DNA of 64,000 nt from Mesonia sediminis (GCF_042684705.1 NZ_JBHULZ010000026.1:1-64000); one strand, 5' to 3'; counted from the first letter of the stretch, positions 6,728 to 16,281 are shown. Translations and numbers: made by a program. Notes: a model not told the origin generated them from the letters alone.

Positions 6728-8013
6728 TGAAAGTTTTATATACCCCCACAATAGAGGAATCGCAAAAAGCTTTACAGCGACCGTCGCAACAAACTGAACA
6801 ACAAATTGAGGATACGGCAAATATTCTTCGGCAAGTTCGCGAAAAGGGAGATCAAGCCATCCAATTTTTTAATGAGAAGTATGACAATTCCCGTCAAGCG
6901 GATTTTAAAATAGAAAAATATCAAATTCAACAAGCGGCAACACAACTAGATGAACCCCTAAAACAAGCCATTCTAAAAGCTTATGCGAATATTAAAAAAT
7001 TTCACGCCAGTCAGTTATCGCCAAAGAAGAAGATAATAACAAGTGCGGGAATAGTGTGTTGGCAGGAAAATAAACCTATAGAAAATGTAGGCCTTTACAT
7101 ACCGGGAGGTACCGCTCCCTTGTTTTCAAGTATTCTAATGCTGGGTATTCCTGCTCGTTTGGCCAATTGCCAGCGTATAGTTGTTTGCCACCCCATTAAA
7201 GGTAATGCCAGTATGCATCCCGCCGTAGCTTTCTGTCTCGATTTACTAAATATTACCGAAGTATATAATATTGGTGGTGCACAAGCTATTGCTGCCATGG
7301 GTTACGGTACCTCAAGCATTAAACGAGTAGATAAAGTCTTCGGTCCTGGAAACGCCTATGTTACGCATGCCAAGCAAATTTTACAACAAAATGGAATAGC
7401 TATTGACATGCCTGCCGGCCCCAGCGAAGTGCTTGTTATTGCAGATGAAAGCGCTAACCCAGACTTTGTAGCGTCAGATTTAATTGCCCAAGCCGAACAT
7501 GGGCCAGATAGCCAGGTGGTGCTATTAACCACAAGTAGAGCAATTTTAAAGCAAACCTTAGCTGCCTTAAAAGAGCAAGTTGAAAAATTACCAAGAAAAG
7601 AAATAGCCGAAAAAGCTTTGCTTAATAGCGTGGCTATTTTAGTAAAAGATCTGCCTACGGCCTTTAAATTGAGTAATTTTTATGCCCCCGAGCACCTCAT
7701 ACTGGCAATTGATGAAGCGGGGCAATATTCCGACAAAATTAGCAACGCTGGCTCGGTTTTCTTGGGGCATTACAGTTGCGAATCTATGGGCGATTATGCT
7801 AGCGGCACCAACCACACGTTACCTACTTTTGGTTTTGCCCGAAGCTATAGCGGCGTATCTACTTTGAGTTTTTGCAAGCAAGTCACTTTTCAAGAGATCA
7901 CTAAAAAAAGCATTGAAAATCTTGGTGATGCGGTTGCTTTAATGGCTGAGGCTGAAGGCTTGGCTGGTCACAAAAATGCAGTCGATTTAAGAATAAATAA
8001 CCTTAAATTATGA
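6727..8013 (+). CDS. hisD: Histidinol dehydrogenase HisD
   Basis: Zinc- and NAD-dependent enzyme for the last two oxidations, histidinol to histidine. The 428-residue length is normal. Visible hallmarks are PGGTAPLFSS (126-135), the FGPGNAYVTHAK nucleotide-binding segment near 210, AEHGPDSQV near 260 with zinc-ligand Gln and His residues, and a C-terminal SGTNHTLPT motif. The start ATG shares its A with the hisG stop (TAATG), so translation is probably coupled. Confidence 0.97.
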   Translation: MKVLYTPTIEESQKALQRPSQQTEQQIEDTANILRQVREKGDQAIQFFNEKYDNSRQADFKIEKYQIQQAATQLDEPLKQAILKAYANIKKFHASQLSPKKKIITSAGIVCWQENKPIENVGLYIPGGTAPLFSSILMLGIPARLANCQRIVVCHPIKGNASMHPAVAFCLDLLNITEVYNIGGAQAIAAMGYGTSSIKRVDKVFGPGNAYVTHAKQILQQNGIAIDMPAGPSEVLVIADESANPDFVASDLIAQAEHGPDSQVVLLTTSRAILKQTLAALKEQVEKLPRKEIAEKALLNSVAILVKDLPTAFKLSNFYAPEHLILAIDEAGQYSDKISNAGSVFLGHYSCESMGDYASGTNHTLPTFGFARSYSGVSTLSFCKQVTFQEITKKSIENLGDAVALMAEAEGLAGHKNAVDLRINNLKL

Positions 8014-9059
8014 ATGAGATAGAGAAACTTATCAGACCCGAATTGCGTAACTTAAAACCTTACTCTTCGGCTAGGCACGAAAGCAACCAACAAGATTTAA
8101 TTTTGCTCGATGCAAACGAAAATCCGTTTGGAGAACTCAACCGCTATCCAGATCCTTATCACACCCAACTTAAATCGGCTTTAGCCAACTTAAAAGGTTT
8201 GGCTACCAATCAAGTTTTTTTAGGCAACGGCAGCGACGAGGTCATTGATTTATGTTTTCGGCTTTTCTGCACCCCCAAACAAGATAGCGTTATGGTTTTT
8301 ACACCCACCTATGGTATGTATGAAGTCTTAGCGCAGATCAATGATATCTCAGTAATCAGAGAGCCTCTAATTAACAATCAATTGATCGACATAAAATCCG
8401 CGAAAGCGAGTATTGAAAGATATAAGCCCAAATTGCTTTTTATCTGTTCGCCTAACAATCCAACAGGATCCTCAATACCGATTCGGGACATAGAAGCATT
8501 ACTAGATTTTTATTCGGGTGTTTTGGTGATAGACGAAGCCTATATCGATTTTAGTAAAGAAGAAAGTGCTTTATCTCAATTAAGTAAAAGGAAAAATCTA
8601 ATCGTCTGCCAAACCTTAAGTAAGGCTTACGGTTTAGCCGGAATTCGTTTAGGGATAGCCTATGCTTCACCAATGATAGTACAGTGGCTAAATAAAATTA
8701 AACCACCTTATAACATCAGTACTATAAACGCTCAAGCCGCTTTTAATAGGCTCGCCCAAAAACAAGATGTTCAAAATGAAATAAACTTAATTCTTCAAGA
8801 AAAAGCACATCTAGAAAATGAACTAAAAAAACTGGAATGCATCACGTATGTCTATCCTAGCCAAGCCAATTTTTTATTGATAGAAACACCCAAGGCTGAA
8901 AAATTACACGCCTTTCTTCTATCAAATAATATTCGGGTACGCGACCGCTCAAGCTTGATCAAAAATTCTTTACGGATTAGTATTGGAAGTCCACAAGAAA
9001 ACAAACAATTACTCAAAACACTTAAAAGCTATGAAAAAGAAAGTATTATTTATAGATAG
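8010..9059 (+). CDS. hisC: Histidinol-phosphate aminotransferase HisC
   Basis: PLP-dependent class I/II aminotransferase converting imidazole acetol phosphate to histidinol phosphate with glutamate. The PLP lysine is K205 in TLSKAYGLAGIRLG; DANENPFG (34-41), SPNNPTG (147-153) and VIDEAYIDF (173-181) are family motifs. 349 residues, standard length. It starts within the hisD stop (ATGA overlap) and runs 29 bases into hisB. Confidence 0.96.
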   Translation: MNEIEKLIRPELRNLKPYSSARHESNQQDLILLDANENPFGELNRYPDPYHTQLKSALANLKGLATNQVFLGNGSDEVIDLCFRLFCTPKQDSVMVFTPTYGMYEVLAQINDISVIREPLINNQLIDIKSAKASIERYKPKLLFICSPNNPTGSSIPIRDIEALLDFYSGVLVIDEAYIDFSKEESALSQLSKRKNLIVCQTLSKAYGLAGIRLGIAYASPMIVQWLNKIKPPYNISTINAQAAFNRLAQKQDVQNEINLILQEKAHLENELKKLECITYVYPSQANFLLIETPKAEKLHAFLLSNNIRVRDRSSLIKNSLRISIGSPQENKQLLKTLKSYEKESIIYR

Positions 9060-10122
9060 AGACGGCACTTTAATATTAGAACCTCAACCCGATCAACAAG
9101 TTGATAGTCTTGAGAAACTCAGTTTTTACCCCGGCGTATTTACCTATTTAGGAAAAATAGCTCGCGAATTAAATTATGAATTGGTAATGGTAACCAATCA
9201 AGACGGTTTGGGAACCTCTTCTTTTCCCGAAAACACCTTTTGGCCCGCTCATAACAAAATGTTGACCGCTTTTAAAAATGAAGGTATTGAATTTAAGGCG
9301 GTGCATATTGATTCTAGTTTACCCCAAGAAAATGCACCTACGCGCAAACCTAATACGGGTATGTTGCAGGCTTATATTTATGGTGATTACGATTTAGAAA
9401 ATTCGTTTGTAATAGGCGACCGTATAAGCGATATTGAATTAGCAAAAAATTTAAATGCTCAAGCCATTTATTTAGGTGAGCCTCAAAACCAAGCAGCACT
9501 TTGCAGCACTTCTTGGGAAACTATTTATCAATTTTTAAAGAAAAAACCTAGAAAAGCTTCAAAGTCGAGAATTACCAATGAAACAAAGATTGAAATCGAT
9601 TTAAATCTAGATCAACCCGATGAGACTAGCATCCAAACAGGTATAGGCTTTTTTGATCATATGCTTGAACAGATTGCAAAGCACGCTCAAATAGGTTTAA
9701 ACATTCAAGTTAATGGCGATTTGGAAGTAGATGAGCACCACAGTATCGAAGACGTAGCCATTTGTTTAGGCGATTGCTTTTTAGAGGCTTTAGCCGATAA
9801 AAAAGGAATTAACCGATATGGTTTTATGTTACCTATGGACGATTGTTTGGCACAAGTGGCAATCGACTTTGGTGGTAGACCTTGGCTATTATGGAAAGCC
9901 GATTTTAAACGTGAAAAAATAGGCGATATGCCTACCGAAATGTTTATGCACTTTTTTAAATCTTTCTCAGATGCCGCCCGTTGTAACCTCAACATAAAGG
10001 CCGAAGGAGAAAATGAACACCATAAAATTGAAGCTATATTTAAAGCTTTTGCACGCGCATTACGAGCCGCTATAGATAAGAATGAAACGTTTAATATACC
10101 CAGCACAAAAGGAATTTTATGA
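9031..10122 (+). CDS. hisB: Bifunctional histidinol-phosphatase / imidazoleglycerol-phosphate dehydratase HisB
   Basis: Fused enzyme of 363 residues for two non-consecutive steps. The N-terminal HAD phosphatase (about 1-165) has the nucleophile motif DRDGT (D9, D11), VTNQDGLGT and GDRISDIELA. The C-terminal dehydratase (about 170-363) has GIGFFDHMLEQIAKHA, DEHHSIEDVAI and EGENEHHKIEAIFKA, with the His and Glu manganese ligands. ATG 9031 is preferred to an upstream in-frame ATG at 8983 because the protein family begins KVLFIDRDGT. Overlaps hisC by 29 bases and hisH by 4. Confidence 0.96.
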   Translation: MKKKVLFIDRDGTLILEPQPDQQVDSLEKLSFYPGVFTYLGKIARELNYELVMVTNQDGLGTSSFPENTFWPAHNKMLTAFKNEGIEFKAVHIDSSLPQENAPTRKPNTGMLQAYIYGDYDLENSFVIGDRISDIELAKNLNAQAIYLGEPQNQAALCSTSWETIYQFLKKKPRKASKSRITNETKIEIDLNLDQPDETSIQTGIGFFDHMLEQIAKHAQIGLNIQVNGDLEVDEHHSIEDVAICLGDCFLEALADKKGINRYGFMLPMDDCLAQVAIDFGGRPWLLWKADFKREKIGDMPTEMFMHFFKSFSDAARCNLNIKAEGENEHHKIEAIFKAFARALRAAIDKNETFNIPSTKGIL

Positions 10123-10697
10123 TTGTTATTTTAGATTATAATGCAGGAAACACTCAATCTGTTATGCACGCCATTAATCGATTGGGCTACAGCTGTAAGC
10201 TCAGTAAAGATTTAAACGAAATTCAACAAGCCGATAAAATAATTTTCCCTGGTGTAGGCCAAGCTAGCGTGGCGATGAATGAACTTAAGCAAACGGGAAT
10301 TGACAAGCTTTTACCGCAACTAGAACAACCGGTTTTGGGCATCTGTCTAGGCCTTCAATTAATGTGTACGCATTCAGAGGAGAACAACACCCTAGGTCTT
10401 GGTATATTTCCTACTAAGGTAAAACAATTTAACACTCCATTACCGGTGCCGCATATGGGCTGGAATAAACTTCAATTTAACGACCAGCCATTATTTAGCG
10501 GTCTAGACCAACAGGCCTACTTTTATTTCGTGCACTCTTATTACGCCGAGTGGTGTGATTTCACACAGGCTACAGCCACCTATGACCTTTCGTTTAGTGC
10601 CGTTTTACAAAAAGACAATTTTTACGCCACGCAATTTCACCCCGAAAAATCGGGAATAGCGGGTGAGCAAATTTTAAAAAACTTTTTATCACTATGA
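10119..10697 (+). CDS. hisH: Imidazole glycerol phosphate synthase glutaminase subunit HisH
   Basis: Class I glutamine amidotransferase (192 residues) that supplies ammonia to HisF. The catalytic triad is visible: nucleophile C76 in GICLGLQLM, and H174 and E176 in FHPEKSG; the oxyanion-hole segment is FPGVGQAS (43-50). It starts in the hisB stop codon (ATGA) and overlaps hisA by four bases. Confidence 0.97.
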   Translation: MIVILDYNAGNTQSVMHAINRLGYSCKLSKDLNEIQQADKIIFPGVGQASVAMNELKQTGIDKLLPQLEQPVLGICLGLQLMCTHSEENNTLGLGIFPTKVKQFNTPLPVPHMGWNKLQFNDQPLFSGLDQQAYFYFVHSYYAEWCDFTQATATYDLSFSAVLQKDNFYATQFHPEKSGIAGEQILKNFLSL

Positions 10698-11407
10698 AAA
10701 TTATACCTGCTATTGATATCCTTAACGGAAAATGTGTCCGTTTACAAAAAGGAAATTACAGTCAATCAACCACTTATAGTGACAATCCGGTTGCTGTTGC
10801 TCAATCTTTTGAGGACCAAGGATTCACCCATTTGCATGTAGTCGATTTAGACGGCGCGAAAGCGAATAAAATCATTAATTACAAAAGCTTGGAAGCTATT
10901 TGTAAAAACACCCAATTGCAAGTCGATTTTGGAGGTGGAATCAAACGAGAAGAAGACATTCAAATGGCTTTTGACGCCGGTGCTCAGCAAATTATTGCCG
11001 GAAGTATTGCTGTAAAACAACCCGAAGTATTTTTATCTTGGCTAAAAACCTACGGCCCCGAAAGAATTATTTTAGGTGCCGATGCCAAAGACCGAAAAAT
11101 TGTCAGTATGGGCTGGCAAGAATCAAGTGAATTCGATGTGGTAGATTTTATAAAATCGTTTAAAAAACAAGGTGTACAGCACGTTATTTGTACTGATATT
11201 AATAAAGACGGAATGCTCACCGGCCCCGCCTTTAATTTATATGCAGAAATTTTAAAAGAATCCTCATGCCAACTTATCGCCAGTGGCGGGGTGCATTCTA
11301 TTGAAGATATTAAAAAGTTAAAAGCTTTAGGTTGCGCAGGTGTTATCGTGGGCAAAGCAATCTATGAAGGACAAATTAACCTTAAAAATCTAAGCGAATT
11401 ATGTTAA
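10694..11407 (+). CDS. hisA: Phosphoribosylformimino-AICAR ribotide isomerase HisA
   Basis: TIM-barrel isomerase (237 residues) opening the ribose of ProFAR by an Amadori rearrangement. The first catalytic aspartate is in PAIDILNGKCVRL (residues 4-16) and the second in CTDINKDGML; phosphate loops are DFGGGIKREED and ASGGVHSIED. It overlaps hisH by 4 bases and hisF by 7. Confidence 0.96.
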   Translation: MKIIPAIDILNGKCVRLQKGNYSQSTTYSDNPVAVAQSFEDQGFTHLHVVDLDGAKANKIINYKSLEAICKNTQLQVDFGGGIKREEDIQMAFDAGAQQIIAGSIAVKQPEVFLSWLKTYGPERIILGADAKDRKIVSMGWQESSEFDVVDFIKSFKKQGVQHVICTDINKDGMLTGPAFNLYAEILKESSCQLIASGGVHSIEDIKKLKALGCAGVIVGKAIYEGQINLKNLSELC

Positions 11408-12153
11408 CTAAAAGAATTATCCCCTGTTTAGACATTAAAAATAATCGAACTGTAAAAGGGGTTCATTTTTTAAACCTTATAGATGCAGGCGATCCGCTTG
11501 ATTTGGCAAAATTGTATGTGCAACAGGGAGCAGATGAACTGGTTTTTCTAGATATCACAGCCAGTAACGAAGGCCGCAAAACCTTGGTAAATCTTGTTCA
11601 AAAAATTGCTCAGGAAATTAATATTCCTTTTACCGTAGGTGGCGGCATTAGTAGTGTAGAAGATGTACGCAGTCTTTTAAAGGCGGGAGCCGACAAAGTT
11701 AGTATTAACACCGCAGCATTAAATCGACCCCATTTAATAAAAGAAATAGCCGATCAATTTGGCAATCAATGTGTGGTGGTAGCGGTTGATGTAAAAAAAA
11801 TCGACGGTAATTATTTTGTCTTTAAAAATGGAGGACGAATAAACACCCACATTAAACTTGAAAAGTGGTTGCATACTGTTGAAACTTTAGGTGCGGGTGA
11901 AATTTTATTAACCTCAATGAATCAAGACGGAACCAAAGACGGATTTGATATAGAATTAATGCAACTTGCCGGCATGTGCGTCAACCTACCCTTAATTGCT
12001 TCGGGCGGTGCGGGCAGAGCATCGCATTTTGCCGAGGTATTCAAAAAAACGAAAACATCGGGAGCCTTGGCAGCGAGTATTTTTCACTTTGGAGAAGTGC
12101 CTATTCCAGAATTAAAACAAATTTTAAAACAAAAAAACTTACCTATACGATGA
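11401..12153 (+). CDS. hisF: Imidazole glycerol phosphate synthase cyclase subunit HisF
   Basis: TIM-barrel cyclase (250 residues), partner of HisH, making imidazole glycerol phosphate and AICAR. Catalytic aspartate in IIPCLDIKNNRTVKG (6-20) and the second in TSMNQDGTKDGFD; phosphate-binding FTVGGGISS and ASGGAGRASHF. It is paralogous to the preceding hisA, as in all his operons. Ends in an ATGA overlap with hisIE. Confidence 0.97.
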   Translation: MLTKRIIPCLDIKNNRTVKGVHFLNLIDAGDPLDLAKLYVQQGADELVFLDITASNEGRKTLVNLVQKIAQEINIPFTVGGGISSVEDVRSLLKAGADKVSINTAALNRPHLIKEIADQFGNQCVVVAVDVKKIDGNYFVFKNGGRINTHIKLEKWLHTVETLGAGEILLTSMNQDGTKDGFDIELMQLAGMCVNLPLIASGGAGRASHFAEVFKKTKTSGALAASIFHFGEVPIPELKQILKQKNLPIR

Positions 12154-12737
12154 ACAATTTAAACTTTGAAAAAACAGGCGGATTACTACCCGTTATTGTT
12201 CAAGATTACCGTAATTTACAAGTGCTAATGTTGGGGTATATGAACCAGGAAGCGCTTAATATAACACGAACTACCAAGCAAGTTACATTTTTTAGCCGCT
12301 CTAAAAATAGGATTTGGACCAAAGGAGAAACGTCTGGAAACACACTAAGCGTAAAGAAAATTATAAGCGATTGCGACCAAGACACGCTACTCATTTTAGC
12401 TAAACCCAACGGACCTACCTGCCATACAGGTAGTCAATCATGCTTTGCTACACAAGGGAATTTTTTATATGAATTGGAAACTATCCTTGAAGACCGCTTG
12501 AGATCTGACGACCAAAATTCGTACACCAAAAAACTTATGGATCAAGGCTTGAACAAAGTAATTCAGAAATTTGGTGAAGAAAGTGTAGAGCTGATTATTG
12601 AGGCTAAGGATCAAAATAAAAATTTATTTTTAAACGAAGCAGCCGATATGCTCTATCACTTTTTAGTGCTTTTGCAAGCCAAAGAAACTTCGCTAAAAGA
12701 AGTGGAAGATAAGTTGATTGAAAGAAGAAAAAAGTAA
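12150..12737 (+). CDS. hisI: Bifunctional PR-AMP cyclohydrolase / PR-ATP pyrophosphohydrolase HisIE
   Basis: Fused enzyme of 195 residues for steps two and three. The N-terminal HisI part (about 1-105) has FFSRSKNRIWTKGETSGN, DCDQDTLL and the zinc cysteines in GPTCHTGSQSCF. The C-terminal HisE part (about 110-195) has EESVELIIEAKD and NEAADMLYHFLVLL, the MazG-like helices. ATG 12150, overlapping the hisF stop, is chosen; the earlier in-frame ATG at 11976 lies deep inside hisF. Last gene of the operon, followed by a terminator. Confidence 0.96.
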   Translation: MNNLNFEKTGGLLPVIVQDYRNLQVLMLGYMNQEALNITRTTKQVTFFSRSKNRIWTKGETSGNTLSVKKIISDCDQDTLLILAKPNGPTCHTGSQSCFATQGNFLYELETILEDRLRSDDQNSYTKKLMDQGLNKVIQKFGEESVELIIEAKDQNKNLFLNEAADMLYHFLVLLQAKETSLKEVEDKLIERRKK

Positions 12738-12752
12738 TTTTTTTAGCGAAAA

Positions 12753-12780
12753 TTTTGGCAGTTCTAACGAACTGCCAAAA
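12753..12780. terminator. Terminator between the his operon and the convergent usp gene
   Basis: A perfect 12-bp stem (12753-12764 with 12769-12780, arms TTTTGGCAGTTC) and a 4-base loop, placed 15 bp after the hisIE stop and 4 bp after the end of the convergent universal stress gene. A/T flanks on both sides suggest it works in both directions. Confidence 0.8.
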
Positions 12781-12784
12781 TGTG

Positions 12785-13654
12785 CTATTTGATAACCAAC
12801 AAAGGCATTTTACGGTGATTGCTAAGCAGCTCATTGGTTACGCTTCCTATAAATAAACTTTTAATTGCGCTACTTCCTTTTGCTGTTACTACTAGGCAGT
12901 CACATTTTGCTTTATCTGCAAACTCCTCAATACTATCGGCTATAGAAGCATTTTCTCTATAAACATAGGTAAAAGGAACCTGAGCATCAATTTTATATTT
13001 TTTAACAAACCAATCTACCTTTTCCTTTAGATGCTTCTCGGTTTTATCAATAGCTTTTTCAGTGTTGATATACGGATAAAAGGAGGAGGGTATATTATAA
13101 ACATGCAAGCCTTGAATCTTTGCTTTTACGGTTTGGCTCCAAGCCTCGCTCAATTTAAAACATTGTGCCGAAGCGGCGCTAAAATCTGTAGGTACCAAGA
13201 TACGATTTAAGGTAAATGGCGTTTCCTCGGGTACCAGCATCAAATCCGCTTTAAGCATGCGTACCAGTTTTTGATTCATGGCTCCAGTACCTTGTAGTGC
13301 ATTTTTATTACCCGAAATTAACAAGTCGATTGCATACTCACTAGATAAATGACTTAGGATCCCTTCTGTATAATCATCGCTAGTGAGCAAGATAGAGTAA
13401 GGTGAATCACCTGTATAATGAGTATCAACACTATTTTGCATACTCTGCTCTACAATATTATCTATAGAAATATCATCATCGAGCAAATCCTCATATAAAT
13501 CATTAATTTTATAGTGCTTAATGTTGTGGGCTAAATACACATGTTTTATAGGCAACACTTGGGTTAAAAAACTCACATAGCGCAGTAATACCGCATCCAT
13601 TTCGGTTAAATCGAGGGCCAACATGACCGTCATTTCTTTTTTCAACTCCTTCAT
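12785..13654 (-). CDS. Universal stress protein with two Usp domains
   Basis: A 289-residue protein of two consecutive UspA-like domains (about 1-140 and 148-289). The second begins RILVPTDFSAAS and ends with the nucleotide-binding pattern AKGSSAIKSLFIGSVTNELL and KMPLLVIK, so it should bind ATP. The first is more diverged (MLALDLTEMD; ISGNKNALQG). It starts 18 bp after the end of the upstream BCCT transporter gene and is probably co-transcribed with it; Usp proteins next to transporters often sense ATP or stress to modulate the carrier (inference). Cytoplasmic. Confidence 0.88.
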   Translation of the reverse strand: MKELKKEMTVMLALDLTEMDAVLLRYVSFLTQVLPIKHVYLAHNIKHYKINDLYEDLLDDDISIDNIVEQSMQNSVDTHYTGDSPYSILLTSDDYTEGILSHLSSEYAIDLLISGNKNALQGTGAMNQKLVRMLKADLMLVPEETPFTLNRILVPTDFSAASAQCFKLSEAWSQTVKAKIQGLHVYNIPSSFYPYINTEKAIDKTEKHLKEKVDWFVKKYKIDAQVPFTYVYRENASIADSIEEFADKAKCDCLVVTAKGSSAIKSLFIGSVTNELLSNHRKMPLLVIK

Positions 13655-13672
13655 GATAATAGACTTAATGCT

Positions 13673-15352
13673 TTAAGTTTTAATAGTGCTTTCGTGATCA
13701 TCTTGGTTTTGTGTATTGTCGACTTCTAGTCGTTCTTTATTCTTCTTATCGCGCTCTTTATTGATAAGTTCAATTATATTTTTACGATAGGATTCTTTTT
13801 CTAACAATTGCTCCTTTCTCCTTGTCTTTTCATAATCTTCATTGAGGCCCTTGTATAAAGAAGCACACATCATTACCAGCATAAAAGCAAAAGGAAGACC
13901 TGATATGGTCACTACCGTTTGTAAAGCGTTCAAGCCACCACCATACATCAGTACCGAAGCGATTACACCAATGGCTACCGCCCAAATTACGCGTTGAAAA
14001 GCAGGAGTTTTTAATTTACCTCCCGATGTTATACTATCTACCACCAAAGCACCAGAATCGGCAGAGGTAATTATAAAACTACAAATGAGTACCACTCCCA
14101 AAACCTTAAGTAACATAGCTAGCGGAAATTTATCAAAAAACACATATAAGGCAGTAGAAATATTATCATTAACCGCCGCGATCATAGCCGTGTCGCCCAA
14201 AAGTATATCGCGCATAGTAGTTCCTCCAAAAGCACTAAACCATAAAAAGGTAACCAATGCTGGTAAAATAAGTACGCATAAAATAAATTCTTTAATAGTT
14301 CTTCCTTTAGATATTCGTGCAATAAAGGTACCTACAAATGGCGACCAAGAAATCCACCATCCCCAATACATTATGGTTCTTGTTTTTTGCCAATTGGTTC
14401 CTTGTAAAGACTCCGTCCAAGTTGACATATCTATAAAATTAGTGAGGTAACTACCTAAATTCTGAATATAGGATTTAAAGATAAAAGTAGTAGGCCCCAA
14501 AACCACCACCAAAATAAAAATTGCACTCGCTACCCGTACATTGAGTTTACTTAACATTTGAACTCCCTTATTTACACCACTAAAAGCAGATAAAGTAGCT
14601 GCAAGTGTAACACCTACAATAATTAATATTTGGTAAAAAAGCGAGCTTGGAATTCCAAAAACGTGGGTAAAGCCCGAGTTGATTTGCCCTACGCCAAAAC
14701 CAATGGTGGTGGCTAGACCGAATAAAGTGGTAATCACAGCCATCACGTCAATAACATCTCCCATCCATCCGTAAATACGATTCCCTAAAACTGGATAAAA
14801 AATACTGCGCAAAGTAAGCGGCATTTTTCGGTTAAAGGTAAAATATGCCAGTGCCAAACCAACTACCGAGTAAATTGCCCAACCGTGAATACCGTGATGC
14901 AAGAATGAAAAATTTATCGCTTCTTGTGCTATTATCGCCGGATTTTCTCCTGCCAAACGCGGCGGATTTAAAAAATCACGTACCGGATCGGCTATACTAA
15001 AGAGAACCAAACCGTTACCTATTCCTGCGCTAAATAGCATTGCAAACCAGGCCCAAAGACTAAACTCTGGTTTGGCTTTACTACCGCCAATACGCACACT
15101 ACCAAATTTACCAAACGCCATATACAAACAAAAGAAAATAAAGAGATTCACCGCCAAGGTATACATCCACCCCCCGTGCGCCGAAACCGCAGTTTGGGCA
15201 AGGTTATAATAGTAAGATGCCTTCTCTTCAAACAATAAGGTAAATCCTACGATGGCTATTAAAATTGACATCGCCGCAAAAAAAACAGTTTTGTTTACTA
15301 ATAGACCCAAAAATTTGCTTGCGCTTTCTCTACGCGTTACTTTAATTGACAT
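13673..15352 (-). CDS. BCCT-family transporter (betaine/choline/carnitine type)
   Basis: A 559-residue inner-membrane carrier with about 12 hydrophobic helices and a highly charged C-terminal tail (about 515-559), typical of osmoregulated members. The family tryptophan box is present at 328-356 (MYWGWWISWSPFVG, then ARISKGRTIKEF), so a quaternary ammonium substrate such as glycine betaine is likely. The usual AGMGIGLxFWGVAEP segment of helix 3 reads AGIGNGLVLFSIADP here (109-123), so ion coupling cannot be predicted safely. It probably forms an operon with the downstream Usp gene. Confidence 0.9.
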   Translation of the reverse strand: MSIKVTRRESASKFLGLLVNKTVFFAAMSILIAIVGFTLLFEEKASYYYNLAQTAVSAHGGWMYTLAVNLFIFFCLYMAFGKFGSVRIGGSKAKPEFSLWAWFAMLFSAGIGNGLVLFSIADPVRDFLNPPRLAGENPAIIAQEAINFSFLHHGIHGWAIYSVVGLALAYFTFNRKMPLTLRSIFYPVLGNRIYGWMGDVIDVMAVITTLFGLATTIGFGVGQINSGFTHVFGIPSSLFYQILIIVGVTLAATLSAFSGVNKGVQMLSKLNVRVASAIFILVVVLGPTTFIFKSYIQNLGSYLTNFIDMSTWTESLQGTNWQKTRTIMYWGWWISWSPFVGTFIARISKGRTIKEFILCVLILPALVTFLWFSAFGGTTMRDILLGDTAMIAAVNDNISTALYVFFDKFPLAMLLKVLGVVLICSFIITSADSGALVVDSITSGGKLKTPAFQRVIWAVAIGVIASVLMYGGGLNALQTVVTISGLPFAFMLVMMCASLYKGLNEDYEKTRRKEQLLEKESYRKNIIELINKERDKKNKERLEVDNTQNQDDHESTIKT

Positions 15353-15510
15353 AGTTTTAATTTATGATTATTGATAAAAAAGTAACTGGACAATTGCAAA
15401 GTAAATTTGACATTCGATATCCCAATTAACCTAGGTAGGGTACTAAAACGCGCACAAGGAAAAAAAAATTAGTGATAAATTATTTAAATACTGCTATCAT
15501 TCGTTTGTAT

Positions 15511-15590
15511 GGCGCTCCCCTTACGGGTCAGGCTTTTCGCTTCAATCTTTTTGTATTTACAAAAAGGATTTACGCTACAATCCTTAGCGC
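15511..15590. repeat. REP-like intergenic element
   Basis: About 80 bp bounded by complementary GCGCT (15512-15516) and AGCGC (15586-15590), with an inner hairpin made of AATCTTTTTGTA and its near complement. The ends and the central TCGCT/ACGCT blocks resemble the second element at 31319-31432. From memory, similar GGGCG(T)...CACGC elements are scattered between flavobacterial genes. It lies between the divergent BCCT gene start and the end of the XRE regulator gene. Confidence 0.5.
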
Positions 15591-15600
15591 AAAGGCGTGG

Positions 15601-15801
15601 CTAATCTAGATTTTCAAGTTCAAAAAGATCTTCTACTCTTACTTTAAAAACCCGCGCCAACTTTAAAGCTAAAATGGTAGAAGGCACATATTTTGATTTT
15701 TCAATTGCATTGATGCTTTGCCTGCTCACCTGCACCAATTCCGCCAATTGAGCTTGGGTTAATTCAAATTTTGCACGGTATATTTTAATTTTATTCTTCA
15801 T
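15601..15801 (-). CDS. XRE/Cro-type helix-turn-helix regulator (small)
   Basis: A 66-residue DNA-binding protein consisting of a single HTH_3 domain: ELTQAQLAELVQVSRQSINA (13-32), then EKSKYVPS, ALKLARVFKVRVEDLFEL. This is the short YozG-like form. Its start overlaps the end of the upstream membrane-protein gene by 11 bp, an arrangement typical of paired small regulator plus membrane protein units. It probably binds the TGTAAAG repeats at 16282-16320 and represses its own operon (inference). Confidence 0.92.
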   Translation of the reverse strand: MKNKIKIYRAKFELTQAQLAELVQVSRQSINAIEKSKYVPSTILALKLARVFKVRVEDLFELENLD

Positions 15802-16264
15802 GCTGCAAAGATTTCTGTTGGACGTATAAATTCAGGTGAAACTTAAGGTTATAAATTAGCAAAACACCCAACAAAGCAAATAAAGCAAAATAGTAGAAGG
15901 CCAAACCATACAAAAAGAAACTACCTAATATCAGTAATACATAATTGATTAAAACAGCCGAAAGTAGACTAGAAAGTCTAGTTTTTGCAATATACTCATC
16001 TTCAATTTTTTGTTTAGAAAATCCACTGAAAAGCAATCCTAAAATAAACAGCACCAGTATAATTTCATCAAAAATATTATTTTCAATAAAAGCAAAATAT
16101 TGAGTATCGGCTAAAAATTCAATATCCCAAAGAGCCCATACTTTAACCGTCAAAAAACTAAACTCCCAATCAAAAACCAGTGTTCCTATAAATAATACCA
16201 GCGCCACAATAAATAAAGTAAATCCCAGTTTTTGATAAACCGATGGGAATAAATATGTTTTCAT
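15791..16264 (-). CDS. Four-helix membrane protein paired with the XRE regulator
   Basis: 157 residues with four hydrophobic segments (about 11-28, 63-82, 98-116, 118-140), a short N-terminus and a basic C-terminal tail. No motif reveals an activity. Similar small membrane proteins commonly precede a short XRE regulator in the same transcript. First gene of the minus-strand pair; the regulator gene overlaps its end by 11 bp. Confidence 0.7.
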   Translation of the reverse strand: MKTYLFPSVYQKLGFTLFIVALVLFIGTLVFDWEFSFLTVKVWALWDIEFLADTQYFAFIENNIFDEIILVLFILGLLFSGFSKQKIEDEYIAKTRLSSLLSAVLINYVLLILGSFFLYGLAFYYFALFALLGVLLIYNLKFHLNLYVQQKSLQHEE

Positions 16265-16281
16265 AATTATTGAATTTAAAA

